Source: Enterobacter cloacae
Lineage (GTDB): Bacteria > Pseudomonadota > Gammaproteobacteria > Enterobacterales > Enterobacteriaceae
Assembly: GCF_011078175.1 (NCBI RefSeq)
Contig: NZ_JAALCJ010000007.1
Span: 124,001 to 188,000 of the forward strand
Length of the DNA: 64,000 nt
Direction of reading: 5' to 3'
Under the pieces are notes generated by a model. The model was not told the DNA's origin, ran no database searches, and saw nothing but the letters and a program-made list of their open reading frames with translations. Each line of letters starts with the position of its first letter. Within the stretch, counting starts at the first letter, position 1. A program made the position numbers and the translations under genes. This document shows positions 30,497-38,728 of this stretch, in pieces.

Positions 30497-30613
30497 GAGA
30501 ATTCCTTTCATTTGCACGGTTGGATGTTAAGTGTAGCGCATCGTTTCGGCGCTTCATCCCGTTCGGGAAAATTCGTAGTATATTGAGAGTATTCCTCCAC
30601 TCTGGACACGGAC

Positions 30614-31339
30614 ATGGCTTACTCCATCGGCGAATTCGCCAGACTCAGCGGCATTACCGCCACGACCCTGCGGGCGTGGCAGCGTCGCTACGGTTTACTC
30701 AAGCCACAGCGCACGGAAGGCGGTCACCGCCAGTACAGCGATGAGGACGTCCAGCAGGCGTTGAAAATCCTCGACTGGGTCAAAAAAGGCGTCCCAATCG
30801 GCCAGGTCAAACCGCTGCTGGAACGCCCGACGCTGGGGCGGACCAACAACTGGCAAACCCTGCAACAGAACATGCTACAGCGCCTTCAGGACGGCAAAGT
30901 CGAGTCCTTACGCCAGATGATTTACGACGCCGGACGCGAGTACCCGAGGCCGGAGCTGGTCGCGAACGTGCTGCGCCCCCTGCGCAGCCAGATATCGGCC
31001 AACGTTGCCGCCGCCATGACGCTGCGTGAGATCCTCGACGGCATCCTCATCGCCTACACCTCGTTTTGCCTTGAGGGCGATAAAAAAGCGCCGGGCGATA
31101 ATATCCTTATCAGCGGCTGGTATCTGAACGACCCGTGTGAGATCTGGCTTGAAGCCCTCACGCGCACCGGCCAGGGACACCGCATCAACATCCTGCCGGT
31201 TCCCCCTGCCGCGCTGGCCCCGGAAATTTTCCCGGACCGCAAATGGCTGTTGGTCACCAGCAGTAAACTTACCGCGGCACGGAAAAAGCAGGTTGCGCAG
31301 TGGCAGCAGCAGGTTTCCCTTGAGGTGATTATCCTCTGA
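30614..31339 (+). CDS. MerR-family regulator of the MlrA/BluR type
   Basis: 241 residues. The N-terminal winged helix YSIGEFARLSGITATTLRAWQRRYGLLKP with GGHRQYSDEDV (about 3-48) is MerR class. The C-terminal 90-240 resembles the helical plus cobalamin-like domain of MlrA and BluR, which act on curli and biofilm genes in E. coli. It is not close enough to either to name. No cobalamin-binding DxHxxG is seen, so light or B12 sensing is not supported. Confidence 0.85.
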   Translation: MAYSIGEFARLSGITATTLRAWQRRYGLLKPQRTEGGHRQYSDEDVQQALKILDWVKKGVPIGQVKPLLERPTLGRTNNWQTLQQNMLQRLQDGKVESLRQMIYDAGREYPRPELVANVLRPLRSQISANVAAAMTLREILDGILIAYTSFCLEGDKKAPGDNILISGWYLNDPCEIWLEALTRTGQGHRINILPVPPAALAPEIFPDRKWLLVTSSKLTAARKKQVAQWQQQVSLEVIIL

Positions 31340-31438
31340 TTATTTTCTGCTGTGGCAATCTTCACGAAAAGTTGAATATTTTTTCGCGCAGCGAGTGCTA
31401 ACGTTTTCCTGTCACCGACAACTCAACAGGAAAACACG

Positions 31439-31849
31439 ATGAAAAAGACACTCCCTCTGATGATGCTGGCTTCTATGGCTTTCGCTCCTGCCGCGTTCAG
31501 CGCCCCGGCAGGCACCCTGAGCGTCCACGTTCTGGACCAGCAAACCGGTATGCCGCCAGCGGATGTGACCGTCACGCTGGAGAAGCAGGAGCAGGATAAA
31601 TGGATCCAGATTGCCAGCGGTAAAACCGATCACGACGGGCGCATCAAATCGCTCTATCCGCAGGATAAGGATATGGCGCCTGGCGTGTATAAAGTGACCT
31701 TCAAAACCGCAGACTATTTCCACGGCAAAAAGCTGCAATCCTTCTTCCCGGAAGTGCCGGTGCTGTTCACCGTCTCCCGTACCAATGAAAAATTGCACAT
31801 CCCGCTTCTGCTCAGCCAGTACGGTTACTCGACCTACAAGGGCAGCTAA
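31439..31849 (+). CDS. hiuH: Periplasmic 5-hydroxyisourate hydrolase (transthyretin-like)
   Basis: 136 residues with a cleavable signal peptide (about 1-22, ending AFS-AP). LSVHVLDQQTGMPPADV is the N-terminal transthyretin-related motif, and the C-terminal YGYSTYKGS corresponds to the active-site YRGS signature with Lys in place of Arg. The family converts 5-hydroxyisourate, from urate oxidation, to OHCU. E. coli YedX is the same length. Confidence 0.92.
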   Translation: MKKTLPLMMLASMAFAPAAFSAPAGTLSVHVLDQQTGMPPADVTVTLEKQEQDKWIQIASGKTDHDGRIKSLYPQDKDMAPGVYKVTFKTADYFHGKKLQSFFPEVPVLFTVSRTNEKLHIPLLLSQYGYSTYKGS

Positions 31850-31951
31850 TTGCCTTTGATTTTAAAGATGATTCAAAAATAATTCTGCTAATACTTGGAC
31901 AAATACTCATTGTTGTGTAACTTTTAGATATGCGATCTGGAGGTGCACACC

Positions 31952-32911
31952 ATGACAACAAAACCTGTGCTGGGTATTAGCGGATGTTTGACCGGATCCG
32001 CCGTACGCTTTGACGGCGGACATAAGCGTATGGGCTTCGTCATGGATGAGCTGGCCCAGTGGGTGAATTTCCGCCCCGTCTGCCCGGAAATGGCGATAGG
32101 CCTGCCGACGCCTCGTCCGGCACTGCGTCTGATCGTGACGGACCGCGGTGAAACGCAGATGCGCTTCAGCCACGCGCCCCATGAAGACGTTACGCAGAAA
32201 ATGGCGGACTTTACGGCAGATTTTTTGCCGAAAATCGGCGATCTCGCCGGATTCATCGTCTGCGCTAAATCCCCAAGCTGCGGCATGGAGCGCGTGCGGC
32301 TGTATGATGAAAACGGCAACCGGGGCCGCAAGGAGGGGGTCGGGCTGTTCACCGCCGCTCTCCTTGAAACCTGGCCGTGGCTGCCCGTGGAAGAGGATGG
32401 ACGCCTGCACGACCCGGTGCTGCGGGAGAACTTTGTCGAGCGCGTTTTTGCGCTGCATGAGCTGAACACAATCCGCGCCAACGGCCTGACCCGCCGCGCG
32501 CTGCTGGACTTTCACAGCCGCTACAAGCTTCAGCTGCTGGCGCACCATCAGGCGGGCTACCGCGAAATCGGCCCGTTCGTTGCCTCGCTGCACGAGTGGG
32601 AAGACCTGGACGCCTTCTTCGTGGCGTACCGGGAAAAGCTGATGACCATTCTGAAAAAACCGGCTTCGCGGAAGAATCACACCAACGTGCTGATGCATAT
32701 TCAGGGGTATTTCCGTAACCAGCTGAACACCCGCCAGCGCGGCGAGCTGCGCGACGTGATCCTGCACTATCGCAACGGGCAGTTGCCTATTCTCGCCCCA
32801 ATCACGCTGCTGAAGCACTACCTGGCCGAATACCCCGACCGGTATCTGATGACGCAAAACTACTTTGATCCCTATCCTGATGATTTGGGTCTGCGTCTGG
32901 CAGTCAAGTGA
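31952..32911 (+). CDS. ybgA: YbgA-type protein (DUF523-DUF1722 fusion)
   Basis: 319 residues. The N-terminal DUF523 part (about 1-150) carries GISGCLTG, CPEM and CAKSPSCG, suggesting a cysteine metal or iron-sulfur site; the C-terminal DUF1722 part holds FHSRYKLQLLAHH and the C-terminal YLMTQNYFDPYP. In E. coli ybgA precedes the photolyase gene and related proteins have been linked to tRNA or RNA metabolism; no photolyase is nearby here. ATG at 31952 has GGAGG eight bases upstream. Symbol assigned by similarity. Confidence 0.82.
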   Translation: MTTKPVLGISGCLTGSAVRFDGGHKRMGFVMDELAQWVNFRPVCPEMAIGLPTPRPALRLIVTDRGETQMRFSHAPHEDVTQKMADFTADFLPKIGDLAGFIVCAKSPSCGMERVRLYDENGNRGRKEGVGLFTAALLETWPWLPVEEDGRLHDPVLRENFVERVFALHELNTIRANGLTRRALLDFHSRYKLQLLAHHQAGYREIGPFVASLHEWEDLDAFFVAYREKLMTILKKPASRKNHTNVLMHIQGYFRNQLNTRQRGELRDVILHYRNGQLPILAPITLLKHYLAEYPDRYLMTQNYFDPYPDDLGLRLAVK

Positions 32912-32967
32912 TCACAAAAATGCGAAGGCCCCATTGACCCGTAGAGGCCCAAAGCAGTACCCCGTTT

Positions 32968-32997
32968 AGACGACATCCTCACTGTCGTCTCTTTTTT
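32968..32997 (+). terminator. Rho-independent terminator
   Basis: Perfect stem AGACGAC/GTCGTCT with a nine-base loop, then CTTTTTT. It lies 57 bases after the ybgA-type gene and before the OLD-like ATPase, so the latter needs its own promoter. Confidence 0.85.
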
Positions 32998-33057
32998 GCA
33001 TTTAACCTCAAAGACTGTGATTATATACAGGCTTATTCTGCAAAAAGGGGCCTGCCC

Positions 33058-34146
33058 GTGATCAACACCCTGCACATTCAAAACTACCGCTCCATCCGCG
33101 AGATGTCGCTGGAGCTGGAGCAGCTCAACATCGTCTTCGGGCCGAACGGCTCCGGGAAATCCAATATTTACAAGGCGATCCACCTGATGCACAGCGCCGC
33201 GCAGGGGCAGTTTTCCCAGGCACTGGCGAACGAGGGCGGCATTCTGAAGGTGTTCTGGGCAGGCAAAACCCGCAGCGACCAGCTGCGGCGGATGAACCTC
33301 GCTGTGGAAACCGAGACCTATGAATATGAGCTTCAGGTCGGGTTCGTGGAGAGGCTGCCCTACCCCTCGCAGTTTCAGCTCGATCCGGTGATCAAAGAGG
33401 AATCCATCTGGCTGAGCGGACAGCACCGTCGCCCTTCATCGCAGCTGATGAAGCGTAAGAACCAGGCAGTGTTTCTGAACAACGTGCATCACGAGAAGGT
33501 GACCCACAGCGGCACGCTGTACGAAAACGAATCGGTGTTCGGACAGCTCGGCGAACCGCATCTCTACCCGGAAGTATCGCAGATGCGCGAGTCCCTGCGT
33601 AACTGGCGCTTTTATCATGAGTTTTCAGTCTCATCCGGCTCGGCGATGCGCGCTCCGCAGGTCGGTTTCCGCTCCCCGGTGCTGGCCAGCGACGGTGCCA
33701 ACCTGGCGGCCGCGTTTCAGACCATTGTGGAGATTGGCGACGAGCTGCTGCTGATGCGCATTCTCGACCAGGCCTTCCCCGGCTGCGTGTTTTACAGCGA
33801 CAACGCCGGCGGACGTTTTCGCATGATGATGCAGCGCGAGGGCCTGAGCAGGCCGCTGGAACCGGCGGAGTTTTCCGACGGCACCCTGCGCTTTCTGTGC
33901 CTGGCGGTGGCGCTGTTAAGCCCGCGCCCACCGGCGTTTATCGCGTTGAACGAACCGGAAAACAGCCTGCATCCGCAGATGCTGCCCGCGCTGGCGAGCT
34001 TAATCGCCGAAGCCAGCCGCTACTCGCAGATCTGGCTCACCAGCCACTCGCCGGAGCTGGCGACGTTGATTGAGAAGCAGCGATCGTTTTCGCTGTATCA
34101 GCTGTCGATGGCGGAGGGGGAGACGAGGGTGGAGAGGCTGGGGTAG
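33058..34146 (+). CDS. OLD/RecF-like AAA ATPase
   Basis: 362 residues, GTG start with AGGGG upstream. INTLHIQNYRSI opens an ABC-ATPase-like head; Walker A GPNGSGKS (about 28-35), signature-like SDGTLRFLCLA (about 273-283), Walker B FIALNEPENSLHP (about 299-311) with Asn where Asp is more usual, and a switch His in LTSHSPEL. No coiled-coil hook and no TOPRIM nuclease domain, so it is not a full OLD nuclease. Present singly without a nuclease partner; function unknown. Confidence 0.85.
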   Translation: MINTLHIQNYRSIREMSLELEQLNIVFGPNGSGKSNIYKAIHLMHSAAQGQFSQALANEGGILKVFWAGKTRSDQLRRMNLAVETETYEYELQVGFVERLPYPSQFQLDPVIKEESIWLSGQHRRPSSQLMKRKNQAVFLNNVHHEKVTHSGTLYENESVFGQLGEPHLYPEVSQMRESLRNWRFYHEFSVSSGSAMRAPQVGFRSPVLASDGANLAAAFQTIVEIGDELLLMRILDQAFPGCVFYSDNAGGRFRMMMQREGLSRPLEPAEFSDGTLRFLCLAVALLSPRPPAFIALNEPENSLHPQMLPALASLIAEASRYSQIWLTSHSPELATLIEKQRSFSLYQLSMAEGETRVERLG

Positions 34147-34188
34147 GCCAATCAATCATACCCAACTTACCGGAGTGGAGCTTCCACG

Positions 34189-35142
34189 CTAGCTATGCAG
34201 ACGAAACGTCTTTCGCCACTCCGCAGGACTTACCCCAAAACGCGCCTTAAACTGCTGCCTCCAGGTCACGGCGGAATGATATCCCACCAGCTCCGCCACG
34301 CTCTCAACGGGCATACTTCCGGCTTCAAGTAAGATCTGGCTGCGCCGCAAGCGTTCAGCGGTAAGCCAGTCGGCAACGCTCATCCCCGTGGCCTTAACAA
34401 AATGACGGGTCAGCGTGCGGCGGCTCATCGAAACGACTTCCGCCAGCGAGTCCAGAGTATGCGGTTCGCTGATGTGCTTCTGTAGATAGTCGATCAGAGA
34501 GTTAATGCGTCCGTCACGGGTATCTTTCGGTACCGGCTGAGCAATGAACTGTGCCTGTCCGCCCTCGCGGTGGGGCGGAACAATCATTCGCCGGGCAATC
34601 TGGTTCGCGACCACGCTGCCAAAACGCTGGCGAATGATATACAAACAGCAGTCCAGCGCGGCGGCAGTACCGGCAGAGGTGATAATGTTGCCGTCTTCGA
34701 CGTACAGGGCATTGATATCCAGCTGGACGTTCGGGAAGAGCGACTGAAACGGACGTTCAAACTCCCAGTGGGTCGCCGCACGTTTGCCATCGAGGATCCC
34801 CGCATAGGCCAGCACAAACGCCCCCAGACACAGCCCGACGATTTCCGCGCCGTTGTCTCTCGCCTGTACGAGGCTGTCGAGCAGCGCCTGGGGTGGGCGT
34901 TCAAGGACGTGCTGCCAGTAGGGCACGACAACAATATCGGCCTGCCCGAGGACAGAATAATCCTGCGTGGCGTTGAGTGCGAAACCGTCTTTTGAGGTCA
35001 GCAGGCCGGGCTTTTCGGCGCAGATCGTCACATTAAAGCGCTTTTCGCCGGAGACGGAATCGCCAAACAGAATGCAGGGAACGGAGTAGTGGAACGGGCT
35101 GAACCCGTCTACTGCAACTATCGCGACGTTGATTAGCGACAT
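34189..35142 (-). CDS. GlxA-family transcriptional regulator (DJ-1/PfpI-AraC)
   Basis: 317 residues. The N-terminal DJ-1/PfpI amidotransferase-like domain (about 1-180) has the elbow Cys105 in GLCLGAF; the C-terminal AraC domain (about 215-315) has two helix-turn-helices, LDSLAEVVSMSRRTLTRHF and VESVAELVGYHSAVTWRQQF. Lies 26 bases after the metallo-hydrolase gene on the same strand, so probably co-transcribed and perhaps controlling it. Confidence 0.9.
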   Translation of the reverse strand: MSLINVAIVAVDGFSPFHYSVPCILFGDSVSGEKRFNVTICAEKPGLLTSKDGFALNATQDYSVLGQADIVVVPYWQHVLERPPQALLDSLVQARDNGAEIVGLCLGAFVLAYAGILDGKRAATHWEFERPFQSLFPNVQLDINALYVEDGNIITSAGTAAALDCCLYIIRQRFGSVVANQIARRMIVPPHREGGQAQFIAQPVPKDTRDGRINSLIDYLQKHISEPHTLDSLAEVVSMSRRTLTRHFVKATGMSVADWLTAERLRRSQILLEAGSMPVESVAELVGYHSAVTWRQQFKARFGVSPAEWRKTFRLHS

Positions 35143-35168
35143 CTGTTCCCCCTTTCCCTTTAATAGAC

Positions 35169-35948
35169 TCAGAATATAACGGTTTCACCATCCTCAGGAA
35201 TACTGACCGCATCACTCACCTGGTTGGCCTCAACATACTCACGCAGCGCGCTGCGGGTCAGCAGGCAGTGGTTGATGGCTTCCATATGGCTCGCCACAAT
35301 TTTGGCCTGCGGCAGCAGGAAATGGACGTTGAGCACATCTTCCTGGCCCATAATGATGGGCCCAAAACCCATGACGTGGGCATATCCGGCATTAAGTACC
35401 ACCACGTCCGGCTGATGTTTTTGCAGATCGGCCGCCACCTCATCACGCCAGATAGTATCTCCTGCAAGATAGAGCGTCTTCTCATCGGGATGACGCAGCA
35501 CCACGCCACAGGCCTCGCCTAGCCGCTCCGCCAGTTCCGGCACGGCGTAAGCGCGATCGGTACCGTGCTGACCGCCATGTGTTTTCGCAATCTGAATATC
35601 GCCGAAGGTGGTCGCGTCGGTCATGACCGTCAGGTTGCTAAACCCCTGGCTGCGCAGCAGCGCGGCGTCACGATCGTTTTGCACGTAGATCGGTTTATCT
35701 TTGGCGATCAGCTCTGCCGCGGTGCGATCCCAGTGATCGTCATGGGTATGGGTGACGATCACCGCGTCGGCGTTCAGCAGCGTGCTGACGTCAACGGGAA
35801 GCTCAACCATGGGGTTGCGACGCTCAGCGTGCGCCGTGCCGGGAAAACCCGGATATGCGCCTTTCGGGGCCAGCATCGGGTCGATTAAAAGACGTTTTCC
35901 GGCGTAGGTAATCAGCAGGGTGGCATTTCGAATTTGAGTGATGTTCAT
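35169..35948 (-). CDS. Metallo-beta-lactamase fold hydrolase (UlaG-like)
   Basis: 259 residues with the metal motif THTHDDHWD (H67, H69, D71, H72), a later GGQHGTDRA, LAGDTIWRDE and SHMEAINHC, as in the UlaG/RNase Z-like branch. Substrate not predictable; UlaG itself is an ascorbate-6-phosphate lactonase. The GGAGG ribosome site lies in one arm of an 11-bp inverted repeat just upstream. First gene of a likely two-gene operon. Confidence 0.88.
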   Translation of the reverse strand: MNITQIRNATLLITYAGKRLLIDPMLAPKGAYPGFPGTAHAERRNPMVELPVDVSTLLNADAVIVTHTHDDHWDRTAAELIAKDKPIYVQNDRDAALLRSQGFSNLTVMTDATTFGDIQIAKTHGGQHGTDRAYAVPELAERLGEACGVVLRHPDEKTLYLAGDTIWRDEVAADLQKHQPDVVVLNAGYAHVMGFGPIIMGQEDVLNVHFLLPQAKIVASHMEAINHCLLTRSALREYVEANQVSDAVSIPEDGETVIF

Positions 35949-35949
35949 G

Positions 35950-35985
35950 GGCTATCCTCCGGTTGGTGTGATAAGGAGGATAGCC
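35950..35985 (-). promoter_or_regulatory. Inverted repeat covering the ribosome site of the metallo-hydrolase gene
   Basis: Perfect 11-bp arms GGCTATCCTCC (35950-35960) and GGAGGATAGCC (35975-35985) around a 14-base loop. In the mRNA, one arm is the Shine-Dalgarno itself, so a hairpin would hide it; on DNA it could be an operator for the neighbouring regulator. Confidence 0.65.
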
Positions 35986-36070
35986 CGACGTCGCAGGCCA
36001 CGCTGTGGTCTAAAGGGCGATTACCGATGGAATCGGGCCAATTTAAACCCCGCGTTTTCAGGCAGATCGT

Positions 36071-36871
36071 TTACCAGCCCGGCACCGCTCCGCCGTTAAA
36101 GATCGTCTCAGCCGCTTTCGCCACTTCCGGTGACTGATACGACTGGATAAACTCCTTCACGTTCTCCGCGTCTTTGTTGTCTTCGCGCGTCACCACAATG
36201 TTCACGTACGGCGAATTTTTATCTTCAATAAAGACGCTGTCATGCACCGGCGACAGCCCGGTTTGCTGAAGATAGGTGGTGCTGATGATGGCGACATCCA
36301 CTTTAGGATCGTCCAGCACGCGCGGCAGCTGCGCCCCTTCCAGCTCCATGATGTTCAGATGCTTAGGGTTAGCGGTAATATCCAGCGCCGTCGGCAGCAG
36401 GCCGGTGTCTGGCTTCAGGGTAATAAGCTTCTCCTTTTGCAGCAGCAACAGCGCGCGGCCAAGGTTAGTCGGGTCGTTTGGAATGGCGATGGTCGCCCCG
36501 TTTTTCAGGTCCGAAACGGATTTGATTTTGCGTGAATAACCGGCCATCGGGAACACGAAAGTGTTCGCCACGGCAACCAGCTTGTAGCCATGCGCCTTGT
36601 TATCTTCTGCGAGGAACGGGCGGTGCTGGAAAACGTTGGCATCCAGCTCTCCCTGGTTGGTGGCATCGTTAGGCAACAGCGAGCCGCTGAAGCCCACCAG
36701 CTCCACGTCCAGGCCAAATTTCTCTTTCGCCACTTTTTTAGCGACTTCCGCCACGTCCTGCTCGGCGCCGTTGATGACGCCCACTTTAATGTGTTTGGCA
36801 TCGCTGCCACTTTGATCGCACCCTGCCAGCAGCAGGCCAGCGAGAACCAGCGCACCTAATCGACGTTTCAC
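36071..36871 (-). CDS. nlpA: NlpA/MetQ-family lipoprotein, methionine-binding type
   Basis: 266 residues, GTG start behind AAGGA. A lipoprotein signal with lipobox LLAGC (Cys about 19) is followed by the NlpA/MetQ substrate-binding fold: HIKVGVINGAEQDV, IAIPNDPTNLGRALLLLQK and SPYVNIVVTREDN. In E. coli NlpA is a second inner-membrane lipoprotein that can supply methionine to MetNI. Local synteny with yicS supports nlpA rather than metQ. No transporter genes adjoin. Confidence 0.88.
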   Translation of the reverse strand: MKRRLGALVLAGLLLAGCDQSGSDAKHIKVGVINGAEQDVAEVAKKVAKEKFGLDVELVGFSGSLLPNDATNQGELDANVFQHRPFLAEDNKAHGYKLVAVANTFVFPMAGYSRKIKSVSDLKNGATIAIPNDPTNLGRALLLLQKEKLITLKPDTGLLPTALDITANPKHLNIMELEGAQLPRVLDDPKVDVAIISTTYLQQTGLSPVHDSVFIEDKNSPYVNIVVTREDNKDAENVKEFIQSYQSPEVAKAAETIFNGGAVPGW

Positions 36872-36977
36872 GAGACAGTTCCTTTTGCTGAATGTTGTAG
36901 TGACTATATCGACAACGAGGCGGTGAAATAAAAAACGAAAAAGAATCAATAAGAAGGATAAGTTATATGCGGGTATC

Positions 36978-37003
36978 GCCGGGTGGCGCTGCGCCACCGG
37001 GCA
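36978..37003. repeat. REP element
   Basis: GCCGGGTGGCGC/GCGCCACCGGGC palindrome between nlpA and vapC. Confidence 0.7.
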
Positions 37004-37009
37004 TCAGGC

Positions 37010-37432
37010 CTACGACGTTGTCGTCCAGTCCTCGACGGCAAGCTCCTGCACCATTCTGAACGCGCGATCGTTAGTCACAATCGTTGTTCCCCGACTGAGC
37101 GCATGTGCAGCAATCAGCTGATCGAGATCGCCCATGACTTTTCCTTTCTTCTCCATTGCGGCGCGGAGTTCGCCGTATGTTGCGGCGCGGAGTTCGCCGT
37201 ATGTTGCGGCGGCGTCACTGTCCCAGTCGCAAATCGTGATGGTATTGAGGAACGCCAGGATTGTTTCTTTCAATCTACTGCTTTTCTTCTTGTCAGCACC
37301 ATACAGTAATTCCGCTTCGGTAATGCTCGAGATACAAACTTCACCCGGAGCCATACACGTCATTCTGCTTACAACTTCCGGGTGTCGTTTAAACAAGTGA
37401 CTCACAATATTTGTATCCAGCATATGCCTCAT
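37010..37432 (-). CDS. vapC: VapC-type PIN-domain toxin with an internal duplication
   Basis: 140 residues. The PIN acidic residues sit in MLDTN, SITEAELLYG, GDLDQLIAAHA and VTNDRAF; the family cleaves tRNA or rRNA. The ATG at 37432 overlaps the vapB stop (ATGA). The sequence carries AATYGELR twice in tandem just before RAAMEKKGKVMGD, encoded by a perfect 24-bp duplication, which lengthens the helix that leads into the third acidic residue. Whether the toxin still works is unclear. Confidence 0.88.
   Translation of the reverse strand: MRHMLDTNIVSHLFKRHPEVVSRMTCMAPGEVCISSITEAELLYGADKKKSSRLKETILAFLNTITICDWDSDAAATYGELRAATYGELRAAMEKKGKVMGDLDQLIAAHALSRGTTIVTNDRAFRMVQELAVEDWTTTS
37157..37204. repeat. 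24-bp tandem duplication inside vapC
   Basis: The 24-mer beginning TGCGGCGCGGAGTT occurs at 37157-37180 and again at 37181-37204 without a mismatch, followed by seven bases of a third copy. In frame, eight codons (AATYGELR). Confidence 0.95.
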
Positions 37433-37695
37433 GAACATGCTCCATCCAGAGGGTCTCTTGTTGTAACACTCTGATTGCGTTCCTCCTTGCTCAAAAACGT
37501 ATCTGGTACGTCCGTATCTGCCAGCATACGGAGAAAATTATCCCAGCTCTTAGCCTGAACAGTTTTTGCCGTCAAAACGACATTCCCCTCATCATCACGC
37601 CGGATATAAACGCTTTCCGTATCAAACGCGAATTCAGCAGGCAGCATCACGGCCTGATTTCGCCCCTTTTTGAATAATTTTGCTGTCCGTTCCAT
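37429..37695 (-). CDS. vapB: VapB-type antitoxin
   Basis: 88 residues from MERTAKLFKKGRNQAVMLP, an AbrB/SpoVT swapped-hairpin DNA-binding start. The acidic to neutral tail, SWDNFLRMLADTDVPDTFL, would wrap the toxin. GGAG lies six bases before this ATG; an upstream ATG at 37707 is less well placed. Expected to autoregulate vapBC. Confidence 0.88.
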   Translation of the reverse strand: MERTAKLFKKGRNQAVMLPAEFAFDTESVYIRRDDEGNVVLTAKTVQAKSWDNFLRMLADTDVPDTFLSKEERNQSVTTRDPLDGACS

Positions 37696-37824
37696 CGTCT
37701 TCTCCATGCTTTCTGTGACCAGGCCAAAGCATGCGCCAGGGCCTGAAAAGAAGACAAGCAACACGCTTCAAATTAGGAAAGCGACTCGCAATAATTAGCT
37801 GAATCCATAATCACCGCAGCGGCA

Positions 37825-38244
37825 TTAAAGCGCTTTCGTCAGGTAGTGTCGTTGCATACCTGGGTATGGATAATCCTGCAAAGACATCTTTAGCTGGTAG
37901 CCCTGTTTTTCATAGAACGGGCGCGCCTGGAAGCTGGCGGTATCCACCAGCGCGTGCTTACAGCCTTTACGTCTGGCTTCATTTTCCGCCGTGTTGATAA
38001 GCTGGCTGCCTACGCCGCTGCCCCGTACGGTGTCGCTCACCCAGAGATAGTCGATATTCAGCCAGTCGCCTTTACGCACGCCAATTAAGCCGCCCAGCAT
38101 GACGCCCTTTTCGTCTCGTACGTAAACGCCTATGTCGCCGCTAAAGTTCGTCAAATCGAGGAACCGTCCGTTATAGGCTCTCAGCCCCACGAGTAGCTCT
38201 TCTTTTTCCTGCGGCGTAACGGCGTCGGTAATGCTCAAGTGCAT
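37825..38244 (-). CDS. GNAT-family N-acetyltransferase
   Basis: 139 residues; acetyl-CoA loop [11 protein letters not shown] (about 73-83) after [10 protein letters not shown], and FYEKQGYQL as motif B. AAGGAG lies seven bases before the start. Substrate unknown. Monocistronic between vapB and yicS. Confidence 0.87.
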   Translation of the reverse strand: MHLSITDAVTPQEKEELLVGLRAYNGRFLDLTNFSGDIGVYVRDEKGVMLGGLIGVRKGDWLNIDYLWVSDTVRGSGVGSQLINTAENEARRKGCKHALVDTASFQARPFYEKQGYQLKMSLQDYPYPGMQRHYLTKAL

Positions 38245-38384
38245 ATTTTCTCTCCTTGTTTTCTGTGCCGTTTCACTATCGCATACCGGTGGTCTGGAGA
38301 AAATTCATACTTTCGACTGGCGTCGCTACACTGAATGTAACGATATATTTCAAGGGAAGCGTGTGACGTCTAAAGGGGGTTTTG

Positions 38385-38681
38385 ATGAAAGCTGCGCACC
38401 TGGTCTGCCTGCTGGTTTGTCTGCTCTTCGCCGCGTTTGTCCACGCTCAGGAAAAGGACGACGCCGCGAAAGAGGCGCAAACAAAGCAGCAGATCCTGAA
38501 CGATATTAAGAAAACCTGTACGCCACAAAAAAAGCAGAGCGATAAGGCCTGGCAGACGATGATTTTATCCTCCGAGGCCAACCAGTTGCTGATTAAAAAC
38601 GCCATCACCGCCGTGAAGCGTGACAACCTGAACGCCTACTGGGACGCGGTGAGTCAGGTGGATTGTATGGAGGATTACTGA
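38385..38681 (+). CDS. yicS: YicS family small secreted protein
   Basis: 98 residues with a signal peptide (about 1-21, ending FVHA-Q). The mature part has two conserved Cys (in KKTCTPQ and VDCMEDY) that could form a disulfide, matching E. coli YicS in spacing. Function unknown. GGGGG-rich ribosome site before ATG 38385. The location next to the nlpA region matches E. coli. Confidence 0.82.
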   Translation: MKAAHLVCLLVCLLFAAFVHAQEKDDAAKEAQTKQQILNDIKKTCTPQKKQSDKAWQTMILSSEANQLLIKNAITAVKRDNLNAYWDAVSQVDCMEDY

Positions 38682-38688
38682 GGGTTGA

Positions 38689-38716
38689 TCGCCGGGTAGC
38701 GCTGCGTTTACCCGGC
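38689..38716. repeat. REP element
   Basis: GCCGGGTAGCGCTGCGTTTACCCGGCC palindrome between yicS and the convergent LacI-family gene. Confidence 0.75.
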
Positions 38717-38728
38717 CTAAAAACATAG

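Noticed and set aside
37157..37211. A CRISPR-like or VNTR array
   Set aside because: Only two full contiguous copies with no spacers, inside a gene; it is a simple tandem duplication.
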